Of a stretch of 64,000 nt of DNA, positions 20,314 through 29,040 are shown piece by piece. The first letter of the stretch is position 1. Every line of letters begins with the position of its first letter. Both the position numbers and the translations under genes were made by a program. Below the pieces are notes generated by a model that ran no database searches, was not told the origin of the DNA, and saw nothing but the letters and a program-made list of their open reading frames with translations. This DNA comes from Isochrysis galbana (Eukaryota > Haptophyta > Isochrysidales > Isochrysidaceae): the NCBI GenBank assembly GCA_018136815.1, contig CM030936.1, forward strand, positions 3,020,474 through 3,084,473. The letters run 5' to 3'.

Positions 20314-21815
20314 TCAAGCAAGTATATTAGGGGTAGCGAGCTGTGCACGATCCTTGTCCTCGCGAATGATGACGGGAACAGAAGTCGGTGGGATCAACCC
20401 GGCCTCGGTAACTATCATCGTGAGGTACTTCATTGGCGTCACGTCATACATCAAGTTGAGGAGCTTCAACCTTGGCGTCTCACGCCAGTCACTTAGTACA
20501 CTTGGCGTGGTACCCGAATTCGTTGTTTGGCGACTGCCAGACACCACAGCCGGGACGAGCTCCTCAGGATTGCCCAACTCATTGTAGCAAATAGCATCAA
20601 GCAGGACGCGTTCCGTGAATTTGTAAGTTTCACAGCACACAAGCACTGGCACACCGTGCTCATGTGCAGCCATCGCAACCAAAGCCGTCCCTGCACGGGA
20701 GACGAGTGTGCCATTGACGAGCATAGAGGATGCGCCGAGAAACACTTTCGAGATGGAGGGCATCAAGTAAGAGAGCGAGTGGAGGAGCGCATACGAACAT
20801 CGCACGCCCCCCGCCGCGAGCCTCTGGACAAAAGGTCGGCCCTCGAATCTTGGCCCACCATCTACCACCACTACCGTGAAGTCGACTCCGCGGGCCTTAG
20901 CATGCAAAAGCGTCTGCTCGACGACATGAGAGCGAGCGTACACCAGGATTGTATCGCCGGGAGCGATCTTCGCAGCCGCGGAAACCGAGATGGCACGGTC
21001 AGCCAGCACGATGCGCTCGTCGATGTAAGTGTCAATCTGCTGGCAGAGCAACCGCTTCGCAGCGTCATTAGGAAGGTGTCCCGGAACTTGTGCAACACGC
21101 AACTTTAGCCATTTAATCCCATCGCCCATGGCGAGGCTCTTCGGCCTACAATCGTTTAGATGCTGGATCTGAAGCTTGATCCTATTTTCCAGCTCGCGCG
21201 ACAGGACTTTCGCAGAGGGGCACTGAAAGTCAGCAATGGTTGCCTGCAATGCGCGCAGCATGGCCACCATGCGAGCAGATGTGCCCGAGATGAGGCCCTC
21301 CGCCATCTGAAGCCCTATCCTGAGGACGATGGGATGGATCTCCTTGGAGGCCGCAGAAGAACTGAGCGATGGGTCGCGTTCGTATTGCACCAAGTGCGCG
21401 AAGAGGGCGACTTGCTTTGTCGTGTCCGCGTGAGGCACAGACTGCTTCCGGGCAAGCGTGTTCGCGCTCTTTAACTCATCTGTCGTGTTGGTCTTGCCAC
21501 CTTTGCTGCCACCGGAGGCAGCGCCGCCGAACGTAGCCGGCGTAGTACGGCCGGTCGTAGCAGAAGCAGTACCACCCCCCACACCACCCCCCTTCCCTCC
21601 CGTGCCCCACCGCCGTTCCCTGCCCCACCTCCTACACCTCCTCCTCCTCCCGCCGCCGCCAGCTTGGCCGCCTTCTCTGCGCGCTGCTTCTCTTGGAGCG
21701 CTCGCCGCTCAGCCTTGGTGGTGGGCTTCGGCTTGCTCTCCATGTGAAGCCCACCGTTAGCGTCCTTCTGCGCGGCCGGTGCCCGGTCTGCGGCCGGCGC
21801 GTCGCCCTCGCCCAT
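20314..21815 (-). CDS. EIF2B4: Translation initiation factor eIF2B subunit delta
   Basis: This is the delta subunit of the guanine-nucleotide exchange factor that recycles eIF2-GDP. A 422-codon frame (20314-21582) holds the whole regulatory/Rossmann-like fold: SANTLARKQSVPHADTTKQV, HPIVLRIGLQMAEGLISGTSA, LVYARSHVVEQTLLHAKARG, VVVVDGGPRFEGR, FLGASSMLVNGTLVSRAGTA, VPVLVCCETYKFTERV, LKLLNLMYDVTPMKYLTMIV, ending with the conserved TEAGLIPPTSVPVI region. The Lys/Ala-rich N-terminal part (MGEGDAPAADRAP..., TKAERRALQEKQRAEKAAK) is read from ATG 21815 in a different frame. The frames change within a Gly-rich, poly-G stretch at about 21575-21660. Either a homopolymer sequencing error or a very short unconventional intron would reconcile them. 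Core identification is certain; the exact N-terminal joint is not. Confidence 0.93.
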
Positions 21816-22265
21816 CGCGCGCCTCGCCTCGCCTTCCCCTTCCCCCCCCCGCCACTCTCCCCCCCTCTCTACAAGTAGGTGGTAAAACAATACGCGCGTT
21901 CATTTTTTTCTTTTGTAGGGGGTGAGTTTGATTAGGAATTAGGAATACATGGTTGACGGGTGTTTATTGTCGCGCGCTGTGAGTCGGGTGTGTTCGCGGC
22001 ACAGCCACGGGGTGCGTTTCGTTTAGTTGAGCGAAACGTTCACGCGGCGCGACTGACTGGGAAACGGCTCTGAAGCCTTTGCTTCGCGGTGGGAGTGGGA
22101 GGGGCCTAGATGGGAGAAACGTATTCACTGTTTTTCTACGAAGGCTTCCGAAGGCGAAAAACAAGCCGTTTTTGCCGTTTTTGAAACCCATTCCGTTTCT
22201 CCTTCCGTTTTTAGACAGGCGCGGAGGCGCGCGCCGGCAATGCGGCGGCAGCCTCGACACAGTTT
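21816..22265. other. 5' flank of eIF2B delta, no gene
   Basis: It includes the 5' UTR/promoter side of eIF2B delta and sequence leading to a gypsy-type LTR. A 70-codon + strand frame near 22079 has no recognisable domain. Confidence 0.4.
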
Positions 22266-23050
22266 TGTCGCATTCGCGAATCGACGCTCGTTAGGCTTCT
22301 CTAGCTCTTCTCCTCCTCGTTCGATATTTATCGTATAATTCTCTCGTTCTCGGTCAAAAACTTCGCGTGGACGCCTAGGATCTAGGGTTGTGGAGTGCCC
22401 TCTCTCTTCCTCTCGAAGAGAAGGGAAGTTTCCCCACCTTTCTTCCTCCCAGGGGCCTCGCAAAAAGGGTTTAATTCGCTATCTCCCCGCGTTTCTCTAC
22501 CTGCTTCTGGGGGCAATCAGGTTTGGTTTGCCATCTCCCCTTGGAGATCGATTTAGGTTCGCTGCTTGGGTGAGGGAATCTTTCTCCTTGGTCCTTGGTT
22601 TGCCATCTCCCCTTGGAGATTGATTTAGATTCGCTGCTTTGGATTTTGGTTATCCTTCTCCTTGATGCAAGTTGCATGAAAGCCCTTGGTCCCGTTGGTT
22701 TTTGGTTTTCTCCTCCCTTGGTTGCTACTCAGGGTTGCTCGATAGAAACGTCTAGAAGGTCCACGCTCAACAGCAAGGTTTCTTCGATTGCAAGGATACC
22801 TCGCTGCGATCTGTATCCAATGTGATCGCCGCGGTTGCGCGACATAACGTTCCTCTTCGACTTTCCGCCTAGGTGGGAAAATCCAAAGCGAAGACACGCT
22901 CCGACCGTCGCTGCGGAATCTCTCTCTCTCTCGCTCTCTCTCTCTCTCCGTCTCTCGCGACGTGTTTGAGTTACCGGCGATGTGGGGTCTCGGTTATTTC
23001 ATGTTTTGCTTGGTTTGAGTGAATGATTCTAGTGCGTTCGTGAGTCGGTG
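22266..23050 (+). mobile_element. Solo or partial Ty3/gypsy LTR
   Basis: It begins TGTCGCATTC at 22266 and is collinear with the reverse complement of 12571-13557 (TTTGCCATCTCCCCTTGGAG occurs twice here, AGGGTTG(C/T)(T/C)CG, GATCGCCG(C/T)GG, ATGTTTTGCTTGGTT, GAATGATTCT(A/G)G, GTGAGTCGGTG). No internal coding region adjoins it, so it is a solo or truncated LTR. No target duplication was confirmed. Confidence 0.6.
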
Positions 23051-23089
23051 ATCGACGGGTGCAACCACGTGGGTGGGGGGTGGGGACAA

Positions 23090-23336
23090 CCAACGCGAAC
23101 CAGGCCAGGCACGCGCAAGCCAAGAGAGACAACAACAGGCCTGCCCGGCCCCCGCACTCCGAACCAGGCTCTAGGTAGGGCACCAGAGCCGGACCCCGGA
23201 AACCGAAGATAAAGGAATGAAGGGGGGCAGGGGAAGAGGTGGAGGGAGGGAAGTTAAGGGCGGTGTAAATAGAAAAGGGGGACTAGTCCCAGTCAGTAGT
23301 AGGTGTGTAGCCCCGAATCTTCAGATTTTTTTTGTT
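23090..23336 (+). mobile_element. LINE 3' terminus (GTAGCCCCGAATCTTCAGAT family)
   Basis: The region CTCCGAACCAGGC...GGACCCCGGAAACCGAAGA, GGGGGCAGGGGAAGAGGTGG, GGGAAGTTAAGGGCG and the end GTGTGTAGCCCCGAATCTTC-AGA then T8 match 29041-29290 (inverted) and 47460-47600. In the 29-kb copy this 3' end follows LINE protein-coding sequence, which fixes the sense strand and shows that the T tract is at the sense 3' end. Confidence 0.7.
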
Positions 23337-23819
23337 TGTTATCATTTACTTTTACTCATATTAATAGGAGCTCAGTCAGTACTGTCGATCAAGTTAAGCA
23401 GGTCGCAAAGTGGAAAGCCGATTTGCGCGCACCATCATCTCCATCTTCACCTTACGAAAACCGAGGTACATATTAAATCACTCTCGAGGCCCTTGCTTGC
23501 ATCCAGCACACGCGCATACACACAAGGGGAAAACATTGTGGCTTCACTGTTTGCTGCCTCTGGTACGAGAAGGAGTCCAGCTGAGTACCCTTTAGCGGCG
23601 AGATAGTTGAGTTCGAAGGGGGACTAGGTGGAAGCGGGCTACGTAGTTTCAGCCAACAATCGCCGGTTTGCATGCATTCCGCGAGGCCGCATGGACGTCG
23701 TGTGCTCTGTAGCCGACTGGATCAGACAACCGGCCAATCAGCCGATCTGTCACTCTGGATGGCCAAGCGCTCTTAGTGCACAGGCGGACCATTAGCGAGT
23801 GCAGCTCGGCCACATACAG

Positions 23820-24134
23820 TTAGCCGCAATTGGCGTAGTTCTTGGTGCATCCAAGCGACCAGCTGTCAGCCTCGTTAAGGTCGAAACCGGGTTCATGGCC
23901 TGGCTTGTCTGTGGGTTTCTCGTTCGCCTGCGGCTCTGTCTCCTCGCCCGTCCTTTCCTGCTGTCTCCACTGCTGCGATACATGGTGACGGTGGCGGTGC
24001 GCTCCTACGACCTCTTTCAGCGCGCTCGCGCCAGGCCACACGAGTGGCAGCACTGCAAGGATGAGAAAGGCGAGCAGCGCCTTGCGGGAGCAGCGGCTGG
24101 CGCTGCTCGGCGGAGGCACTTCAATCAGTGTCAT
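23820..24134 (-). CDS. Possible small secreted or membrane protein
   Basis: From ATG 24134 the frame gives 104 aa: a short polar start (MTLIEVPPPSSASRCSRKA), a clear hydrophobic core (LLAFLILAVLPLVW) with a PGASA cleavage-like site, then a His/Gln/Glu-rich hydrophilic part ending in CTKNYANCG. This is a signal peptide-like or single-anchor architecture. I recognise no family. The opposite strand is also open here, and a longer - strand frame starts at 24242. Real coding is uncertain, and the gene could continue through an unseen intron. Confidence 0.3.
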   Translation of the reverse strand: MTLIEVPPPSSASRCSRKALLAFLILAVLPLVWPGASALKEVVGAHRHRHHVSQQWRQQERTGEETEPQANEKPTDKPGHEPGFDLNEADSWSLGCTKNYANCG

Positions 24135-24669
24135 CGCAGCGGTACTGGCGCGGCTGTGGCTCTGTTGAGACTCGCTGTGGCTCTCTCGGGCGCTCTCGCT
24201 CTCTACACCCAGCTGCGCGAGGTGGCTGGGCAAGGCTGGCACAGGTTTAGGGTCGGCAGGCAGGGGAGGACGATGCCTGAGAAGAGCGATGGTTTGGGGG
24301 AGAGCGACGGCTTGGGGGAGAGCGAGGGCTGGGGGGAGAGCGAGGGGTGAGGGAGGCCGACGGCCGCTCCCGACCGGCCGCTCCCACGGCCACCGGTGTG
24401 AGGTGTGAGAGAGAATTCAACTGTTTCACGGCTGCAACGAGAGGTCTCGAGAAGCAAGAAGAAGGTCTCCGTTAGAAATTGTAGTCTTGTAAGAGGTCTT
24501 GTTGGCTAGCATCCCTAGCCACATGCACCGGACACCGGACGTGGCATGCACCAACCGTGCACACCCCCATCGCGGGGTAGGGGCTCCGTTGCCGATGAGG
24601 CACGGTCCCTCAGCACTAGGATTAAACTAGGACAACAAGAAAACTCTGACACTCCCCCATCGCCAAAGG

Positions 24670-24930
24670 CGAATCCCTATTTCTAGGGCGGTCAAACAGG
24701 GGCTTTTTAACGGCTAGTAAGGGTTGGGCTGCATTTTTTGACCGTGGCGCGATGCCCACTAAAAAACCTCCCGGGGGGACTACCTGACGCTACGAAAATC
24801 TTCGCCAAGAAATGGTGCGATCCGCCCCCCCTCTCTCCCCCTCCGTCACGCGCAGACGCGCACTCACGACTCACGCTCTACCCGTAAAGAATGGGCGGTC
24901 GCGCCCGCGGGGGGATCGGTTCCTTTATAT
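24670..24930 (+). repeat. Dispersed repeat, partner of 19.2-19.44 kb
   Basis: Blocks TAGGGCGGTCAAACAGGGGC, TACGAAAATCTTCGCCAAGA, AATGGTGCGATCCGCC and CTCTACCCGTAAAGAATGGG recur in the 19-kb interval on the opposite strand. Class unknown. Confidence 0.6.
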
Positions 24931-25021
24931 CTAAGCTACATTCGGCATTTGATTCCCGCCCGATGCAGCGCCGTGTCGGGCTGCCGACAGTCCGACCACC
25001 CCCTGACCCACTGGCATCATT

Positions 25022-25101
25022 AAGTCGCGTTCCGTCAAAAGAGGGCCAGGTTATTATTATTTTTTTCCAGAGGTGCATGTTTTCTTTTTCAACCAGTCTC
25101 C
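25022..25101 (-). repeat. Short relative of the element inside the 31.4/32.2-kb duplication
   Basis: GTCGCGTTCCGTCAAAAGAG followed by GGCCAGGTTATT is identical to the reverse complement of 32399-32430. GTTTTCTTTTTCAACCAGTC is identical to the reverse complement of part of 32250-32280. The middle is shorter than in the 32-kb copies. It behaves as a dispersed element with conserved ends. Confidence 0.65.
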
Positions 25102-25196
25102 ATGGTATTATTATCACACAAAGATGAGTACAAAGCTAATCAAGGACGTGAGCATAGCAACTCCCCCCTTCCCCAAAACACACGGTAACCCCAAAG

Positions 25197-25796
25197 CTAC
25201 TGAGTTTTCATCCTTTTCGTCTTTTTCTCGCACACCTCCTCCTCGATGTCGTTCTTCTGGCAGGCGACGATGTCGCTCGGCTGATCTTGGGTGGCGAGAT
25301 CCGTGATGCGTGCGAGGACGGCCTCCTTGTTCTGCATGAAGAGTTTGCCAGCTGCTCGGCGCACTTGCACCATGGGATCCGCTTCAGCGTACGCGACCGC
25401 CGTGATGTATTCCATGCAGAGATACGCGACGGCGGCTTGCTCTCCAATGTATTTGGTCTTTGGGATTGGGATCTTGTCGTACTCGTCAGAGTAGTCGCCG
25501 ACGAGCATGAGGGTTGCCTTGCACCAACGGCCCATGTATGGCTTGATGAGTGCCCACATCGACGGGTAGCGTCCAAGTTGTTCCGTCATACCGTCATATA
25601 CCTTGACCGGCATCGTGCCTTCCGAGTACTTGTCCATGTCGTAGCCGCGGAGGACGATCCCCCACTTCTTCTCCTCCTTCTTGCCCTTCAGCACAAACTT
25701 GCGAAAGTTGAGCTCGCGCATCTCTTCCGAGCCGAGGCGCACGCCCGTGCCATCCGAGTCCACCTTCTTCTCGAAGAGCACAAAGTTGACGTACAT
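25197..25796 (-). CDS. Unrecognised conserved-looking protein
   Basis: A 199-aa product read from ATG 25796 (MYVNFVLFEKK). The composition is protein-like throughout (many aromatics, mixed charge, predicted helices such as EQAAVAYLCMEYITAVAYAE and VQVRRAAGKLFMQNKEAVLA) and it ends in a Lys/Glu-rich tail (EEEVCEKKTKRMKTQ). I do not recognise a family; the last 80 residues could form HEAT-like helices. The frame stays open upstream to 26225, but that part is the antisense of a cytochrome b561 fragment and is Gly/Arg/Pro biased, so I place the start at 25796. An upstream exon is possible. Confidence 0.55.
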   Translation of the reverse strand: MYVNFVLFEKKVDSDGTGVRLGSEEMRELNFRKFVLKGKKEEKKWGIVLRGYDMDKYSEGTMPVKVYDGMTEQLGRYPSMWALIKPYMGRWCKATLMLVGDYSDEYDKIPIPKTKYIGEQAAVAYLCMEYITAVAYAEADPMVQVRRAAGKLFMQNKEAVLARITDLATQDQPSDIVACQKNDIEEEVCEKKTKRMKTQ

Positions 25797-25829
25797 GCGG
25801 CCGTTCAAGCGCACGCCGTGCGAGTCCCC

Positions 25830-26168
25830 CCGGCCGCCGCCGGCGTCGCGCTCGCCGTCGCGTCGGTGCCCCGAGGGCGCCACTTCTCGCACCCCCATCA
25901 CACGCTCGGGATCGTCGCCTTCGCCCTCGCCCTGCTGCAGCCGCTCAACGCGCTCGTGCGCGGCACGCCCGCCGCCCGCACCACACGCCGCGCCGTGTGG
26001 CGGGTCGCGCACAAGGGGACGGGCTACGCCGTGCTCGGCGTGGGCGTCTACCAGGCCTTCTCGGGGCGCGCCCTCATGCCGAGCCAAGGCGACGCCGTTC
26101 TCGTCGCGTATGTGGTGCTCCTGGGCCTCTCTTTCGGGGTGCTCGCGGGGGGGCTCATGGTAGGGTGA
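25830..26168 (+). pseudogene. Cytochrome b561 domain fragment
   Basis: On the + strand the frame ending at 26168 encodes GRHFSHPHHTLGIVAFALAL-LQPLNALVRG, then RRAVWRVAHKGTGYAVLGVG and a last hydrophobic helix VLVAYVVLLGLSFGVLAGG. These are the later transmembrane helices of a b561 transmembrane ferrireductase domain, with the histidines (HPHH and VAH) expected to bind haem. The earlier helices, and any DOMON domain, are not found upstream, where the opposite strand codes for another protein. It is therefore a 5'-truncated copy, or a last exon whose earlier exons lie far away. The 3' flank runs into a retroelement palindrome at 26283. Confidence 0.6.
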
Positions 26169-26234
26169 GAGTCCCCCACGGAGAGGGGAAGAAACCCTGA
26201 GTGAAAGGAGACCAAATGAAGGCAAGCCGCCTGG

Positions 26235-26303
26235 GGGCGGCAGGAGGGGAGAGGGAAGAGGAGCGACGCGCGCTCCATGACCCTATCTTTTTAAAGATAG
26301 TTG
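26235..26303 (-). mobile_element. Retroelement 5' module: CTATC palindrome plus ATGGAGCGCGCG
   Basis: On the - strand it reads CAACTATCTTTAAAAAGATA-GGGTC-ATGGAGCGCGCG (ATG at 26278). Stem CTATCTTT pairs with AAAGATAG. The same module with different inner stem bases occurs at 34806, 42310 and 63012. Similarity continues only a few tens of bases past the ATG here. Confidence 0.65.
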
Positions 26304-26307
26304 CTGA

Positions 26308-26440
26308 ATATGTGCTAGATGATAGATGGACGTGTTTGTGTTCCGGGGTTTACACCGCTTAACTTTGGAAGACTTTGGTGTATTTCCTCAATCCTGACTT
26401 TTTCATTTTTACACACTTCAAAAGCTAGAATAGTGTTTGA
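26308..26440 (+). repeat. Dispersed repeat, partner of 15.67-15.79 kb
   Basis: It shares TATGTGCTAGAT, ACCGCTTAACTTTGG, TTTCCTCAATCCTGACTTTT and CATTTTTACACA with the earlier copy in the same order. Confidence 0.65.
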
Positions 26441-26743
26441 CTGCCCTACCAACGGAGGGGTCTGGAGCGCCCAATTTCGCGCCACGCCCGGGCGCGCTGC
26501 GAAGCCCCTCTTGCTCATCAGCCCTTAGCCCAGTGCCTGGGCCAGTCAACAGCCAAAGCACCAAATCAAATGCCGAAGTGCACGCTTGAAGCTTGAAGTG
26601 CCGCCGGGCCCGCGCCAACAATCCCGCTTGCCGCTTGCCTAGGGCCAGTAACCACTTGTGATATGGGGCTAACCGGATATTGTGGGTAGTTCACCCACCC
26701 CTATCTGATTGGATCGTGGTAGCGACCCCTTGCTTTGCATGCA

Positions 26744-26843
26744 NNNNNNNNNNNNNNNNNNNNNNNNNNNNNNNNNNNNNNNNNNNNNNNNNNNNNNNNN
26801 NNNNNNNNNNNNNNNNNNNNNNNNNNNNNNNNNNNNNNNNNNN
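26744..26843. other. Assembly gap (100 N)
   Basis: Exactly 100 undetermined bases. The round number suggests a placeholder gap of unknown true size. Sequence on both sides is repeat-like (CCACCCCTATCTGATTGG on the left, a G-rich tract on the right). Confidence 0.99.
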
Positions 26844-27263
26844 CGAACCATTTGCAATAGTAAATTGGGGGGGTGGGGGGTTGACTGCCGAAAGAGCGAG
26901 GAGCGAGAGATGGAGACGGGCGAGACAGAAATGAAGGGATTCTCGGAATCCGGCGTTAATTTGCTCCACGCGAGGGGGAATCTGGAGCTGCCAAACCGAG
27001 GAGGGGTGTGGGATGGGGCCGCTAAGTATAGCGCGCATCCAAAACATCCCTTCCCCCATCCACAACAGTCCCTCATCTCTTGCCATACATGCCATGCGCC
27101 GCGGCACAACAGCGAAGTAGAAGTAGCTCACGCCTTTTCTATCATCGGACCTCTACTTGATACCACCTCTACTACCCCCTGAAGCAGAAAAGATCGGAGA
27201 CGGTCCATGTCAACTACGAGTCCGAAGAAATTCAAACTGAATGGCCTTATCTTCGGGACTCGA

Positions 27264-28055
27264 TTACATCATAGGAAAGAAAGCACCATACCAATATCGT
27301 ACATGCCTTTGAAGCGGATCGATGGTTAAATAGCAAAAGTTGTGTCGAGAAGGAGTAGGGAAGAGAGGATGTACTGCTCCGGCAGCATTCAGCACTTGTA
27401 GAGCAATGGAGCGCACGTGCAGCTGTCCGGCACCGTCCTTCTGTACTGCCACTAGGTCCTTGTAGAGAGACTTTGTCATTGTGAGATATGGCTCGATGTG
27501 ATCTTCGTACTGATTTAGTCCACCACCAATTGCTAGGCGTGAGAGAATGTGGAAGATGAGTTCTCGACGTTCATCGCGAGAATATGCCCCCCATTCCTCG
27601 GAAGACTCATCGAGAAGCATGAGGCGCAACTTGTCCGATGCGATCACCATCTCCTCACACGGCACATCAAGACACTTGGCGATGTAGCCTGCCCTCACTA
27701 TGTCAACCTCTTTCTCTAGACGATCAAAGAAGTCCAGACGTACGACTGAGGTTGAAAGACGGTCGGCCTTCACAGACGAGACGGATCCCATTGACCCCCA
27801 AGAGTGTATCTGCCGGCCGGTGCAGACTGGCGCCGTGGCCTGGACAGTTGGGTCGTTGAAGAAGTCGCACAGAAAGGCATCCAGCTGCTGTGGCGTGAAG
27901 TGCTGGTCGTACCGGAAGCTGTGCGCCTGCATGTGGACGTCGAGATTCCACTTGGCCAGGAGCTCTTTGGCACTCTTCTCGCCAAGCGACTTGATCCCGC
28001 CCGGCAGCAAATGGAACCTAAAGGTGTTCTCGACGGAGGCATCGTTGCTGGCCAT
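27264..28055 (-). CDS. CFAP300: Cilia- and flagella-associated protein 300
   Basis: A cytoplasmic factor needed for assembly and transport of axonemal dynein arms; its loss causes immotile cilia in animals. Read from ATG 28055 the product is 263 aa, close to the usual length of about 265 aa. An in-frame ATG at 28139 would add 28 residues. Diagnostic stretches are FRFHLLPGGIKSLGEKSAKE near the N-terminus, FDRLEKEVDIVRAGYIAKCL, VIASDKLRLMLLDESSEEWG, ERRELIFHILSRLAIGGGLN followed by QYEDHIEPYLTMTKSLYKDL, and a C-terminal YLTIDPLQRHVRYWYGAF. Single exon, intact. Together with the DNAL1 gene at 10.3 kb it shows that the organism builds motile flagella with dynein arms. Confidence 0.9.
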   Translation of the reverse strand: MASNDASVENTFRFHLLPGGIKSLGEKSAKELLAKWNLDVHMQAHSFRYDQHFTPQQLDAFLCDFFNDPTVQATAPVCTGRQIHSWGSMGSVSSVKADRLSTSVVRLDFFDRLEKEVDIVRAGYIAKCLDVPCEEMVIASDKLRLMLLDESSEEWGAYSRDERRELIFHILSRLAIGGGLNQYEDHIEPYLTMTKSLYKDLVAVQKDGAGQLHVRSIALQVLNAAGAVHPLFPTPSRHNFCYLTIDPLQRHVRYWYGAFFPMM

Positions 28056-28331
28056 CGCAGCCGCTAACAGCCCACCGGTGTGTCTGAGCCCAGGAAGAAT
28101 TTGTATGTTCTCGGTGCCCACCCAATTCCTGGCACCCAAGTCCTTCCCGTTCTATTTTTGACCCCTGGTAGCTCTCTCTAGAGGCCTAGAAAAGCTATTT
28201 GTGGGTAGGGGTGGTGGTTGAGGCGGCTGGGATGCTGGGATGCCGCCATAACCCCACTTTTGGTTCGGGCATGCTTACCCGGAACGTTGTGCTCATCGGC
28301 CATCGGCCCTCGGGACCAGCTAGTATAATTA

Positions 28332-28545
28332 CTATCTAACCTAGATGGGAAATACGTATTTATACCGTATTTGGCCAGAGGCCAAATCCAAATACAGATG
28401 TATTTGGCTGTATTTGAAGCGCGTCCTGGGTTGTAGGCCTCGAATGTATTTGAAATGTATTTGGCCGGAGGCCAAATACATATGTATTTGGCTGTATTTG
28501 CAGGCCCCAGCACCGTATTTCGTATTTCCCATCCAGGCTATCTAA
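28332..28545. mobile_element. 198-bp MITE with TIRs and an 8-bp target-site duplication
   Basis: The element spans 28340-28537. Its ends are CCTAGATGGGAAATACG (left) and, as reverse complement, CCTGGATGGGAAATACG (right): 17-bp terminal inverted repeats with one mismatch. The 8-mer CTATCTAA flanks it on both sides (28332-28339 and 28538-28545). The interior has several GTATTTGGC/GCCAAATAC words that fold back. An 8-bp duplication is the hallmark of hAT (also P) superfamily transposases. The element encodes nothing credible and must be mobilised in trans. Confidence 0.88.
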
Positions 28546-29040
28546 TCACTGGCATTGTGTACTTCCTGCGTGTGGAAGGCCTAACTCTCCCAAATGGCAT
28601 GCGCTTTGGAGCTTGGACCAGCCCCCATGCGCATGTGCCCTGCACAACTACTAACCACTTTCCCTTGCACCATGAGTACAAAGTGTTAGAGAGAGGGACG
28701 AGGGCAAGTAGCTGTGCGCCTCCTCGTCTGTACAAGTGGTACTGCAATCTACAGCTACAGCTACAGCGCAATAGCGCAGTAGCGCGTAGCGCGGTAGCGG
28801 TAACACGTAACACGAGCACTGGGGCGCCAAACTGGAGAGACATTCGCTTCGTACTCAATGTTGTCGAATTTCTCGAACCTGAACAAAAGCTCCCGGGGAC
28901 AATCTTCAATCTTCTGCGATAACTTAGCTACAGTTGCGTCCATCACAAGAACCCCGGGACCCCGGCGTAAAAGGACGCACTCGACACTACGACGATAGGA
29001 TCTGGTTTGGTCGCAAACATGTGGCATTCATCATTCATCC
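28546..29040. other. Interval between MITE and LINE, no gene recognised
   Basis: An 88-codon - strand frame (28761-29027) contains a plausible stretch (MDATVAKLSQKIEDCPRELL then FRFEKFDNIEYEANVSPVWR) but no recognised family. It could be an exon or a remnant. A CAGCTA/GTAGCG-type simple repeat lies at 28750-28810. Confidence 0.35.

Noticed and set aside
25287..25830. Upstream part of the + strand frame as the N-terminus of the b561 protein
   Set aside because: The translation is antisense-like (His/Ala/Val-rich, no helices of the b561 type) and the opposite strand reads as a better protein.
28345..28545. 66-codon frame rich in YLYR/IWPEAK repeats
   Set aside because: It lies entirely within the MITE and reflects its internal GTATTTGGC repeats.
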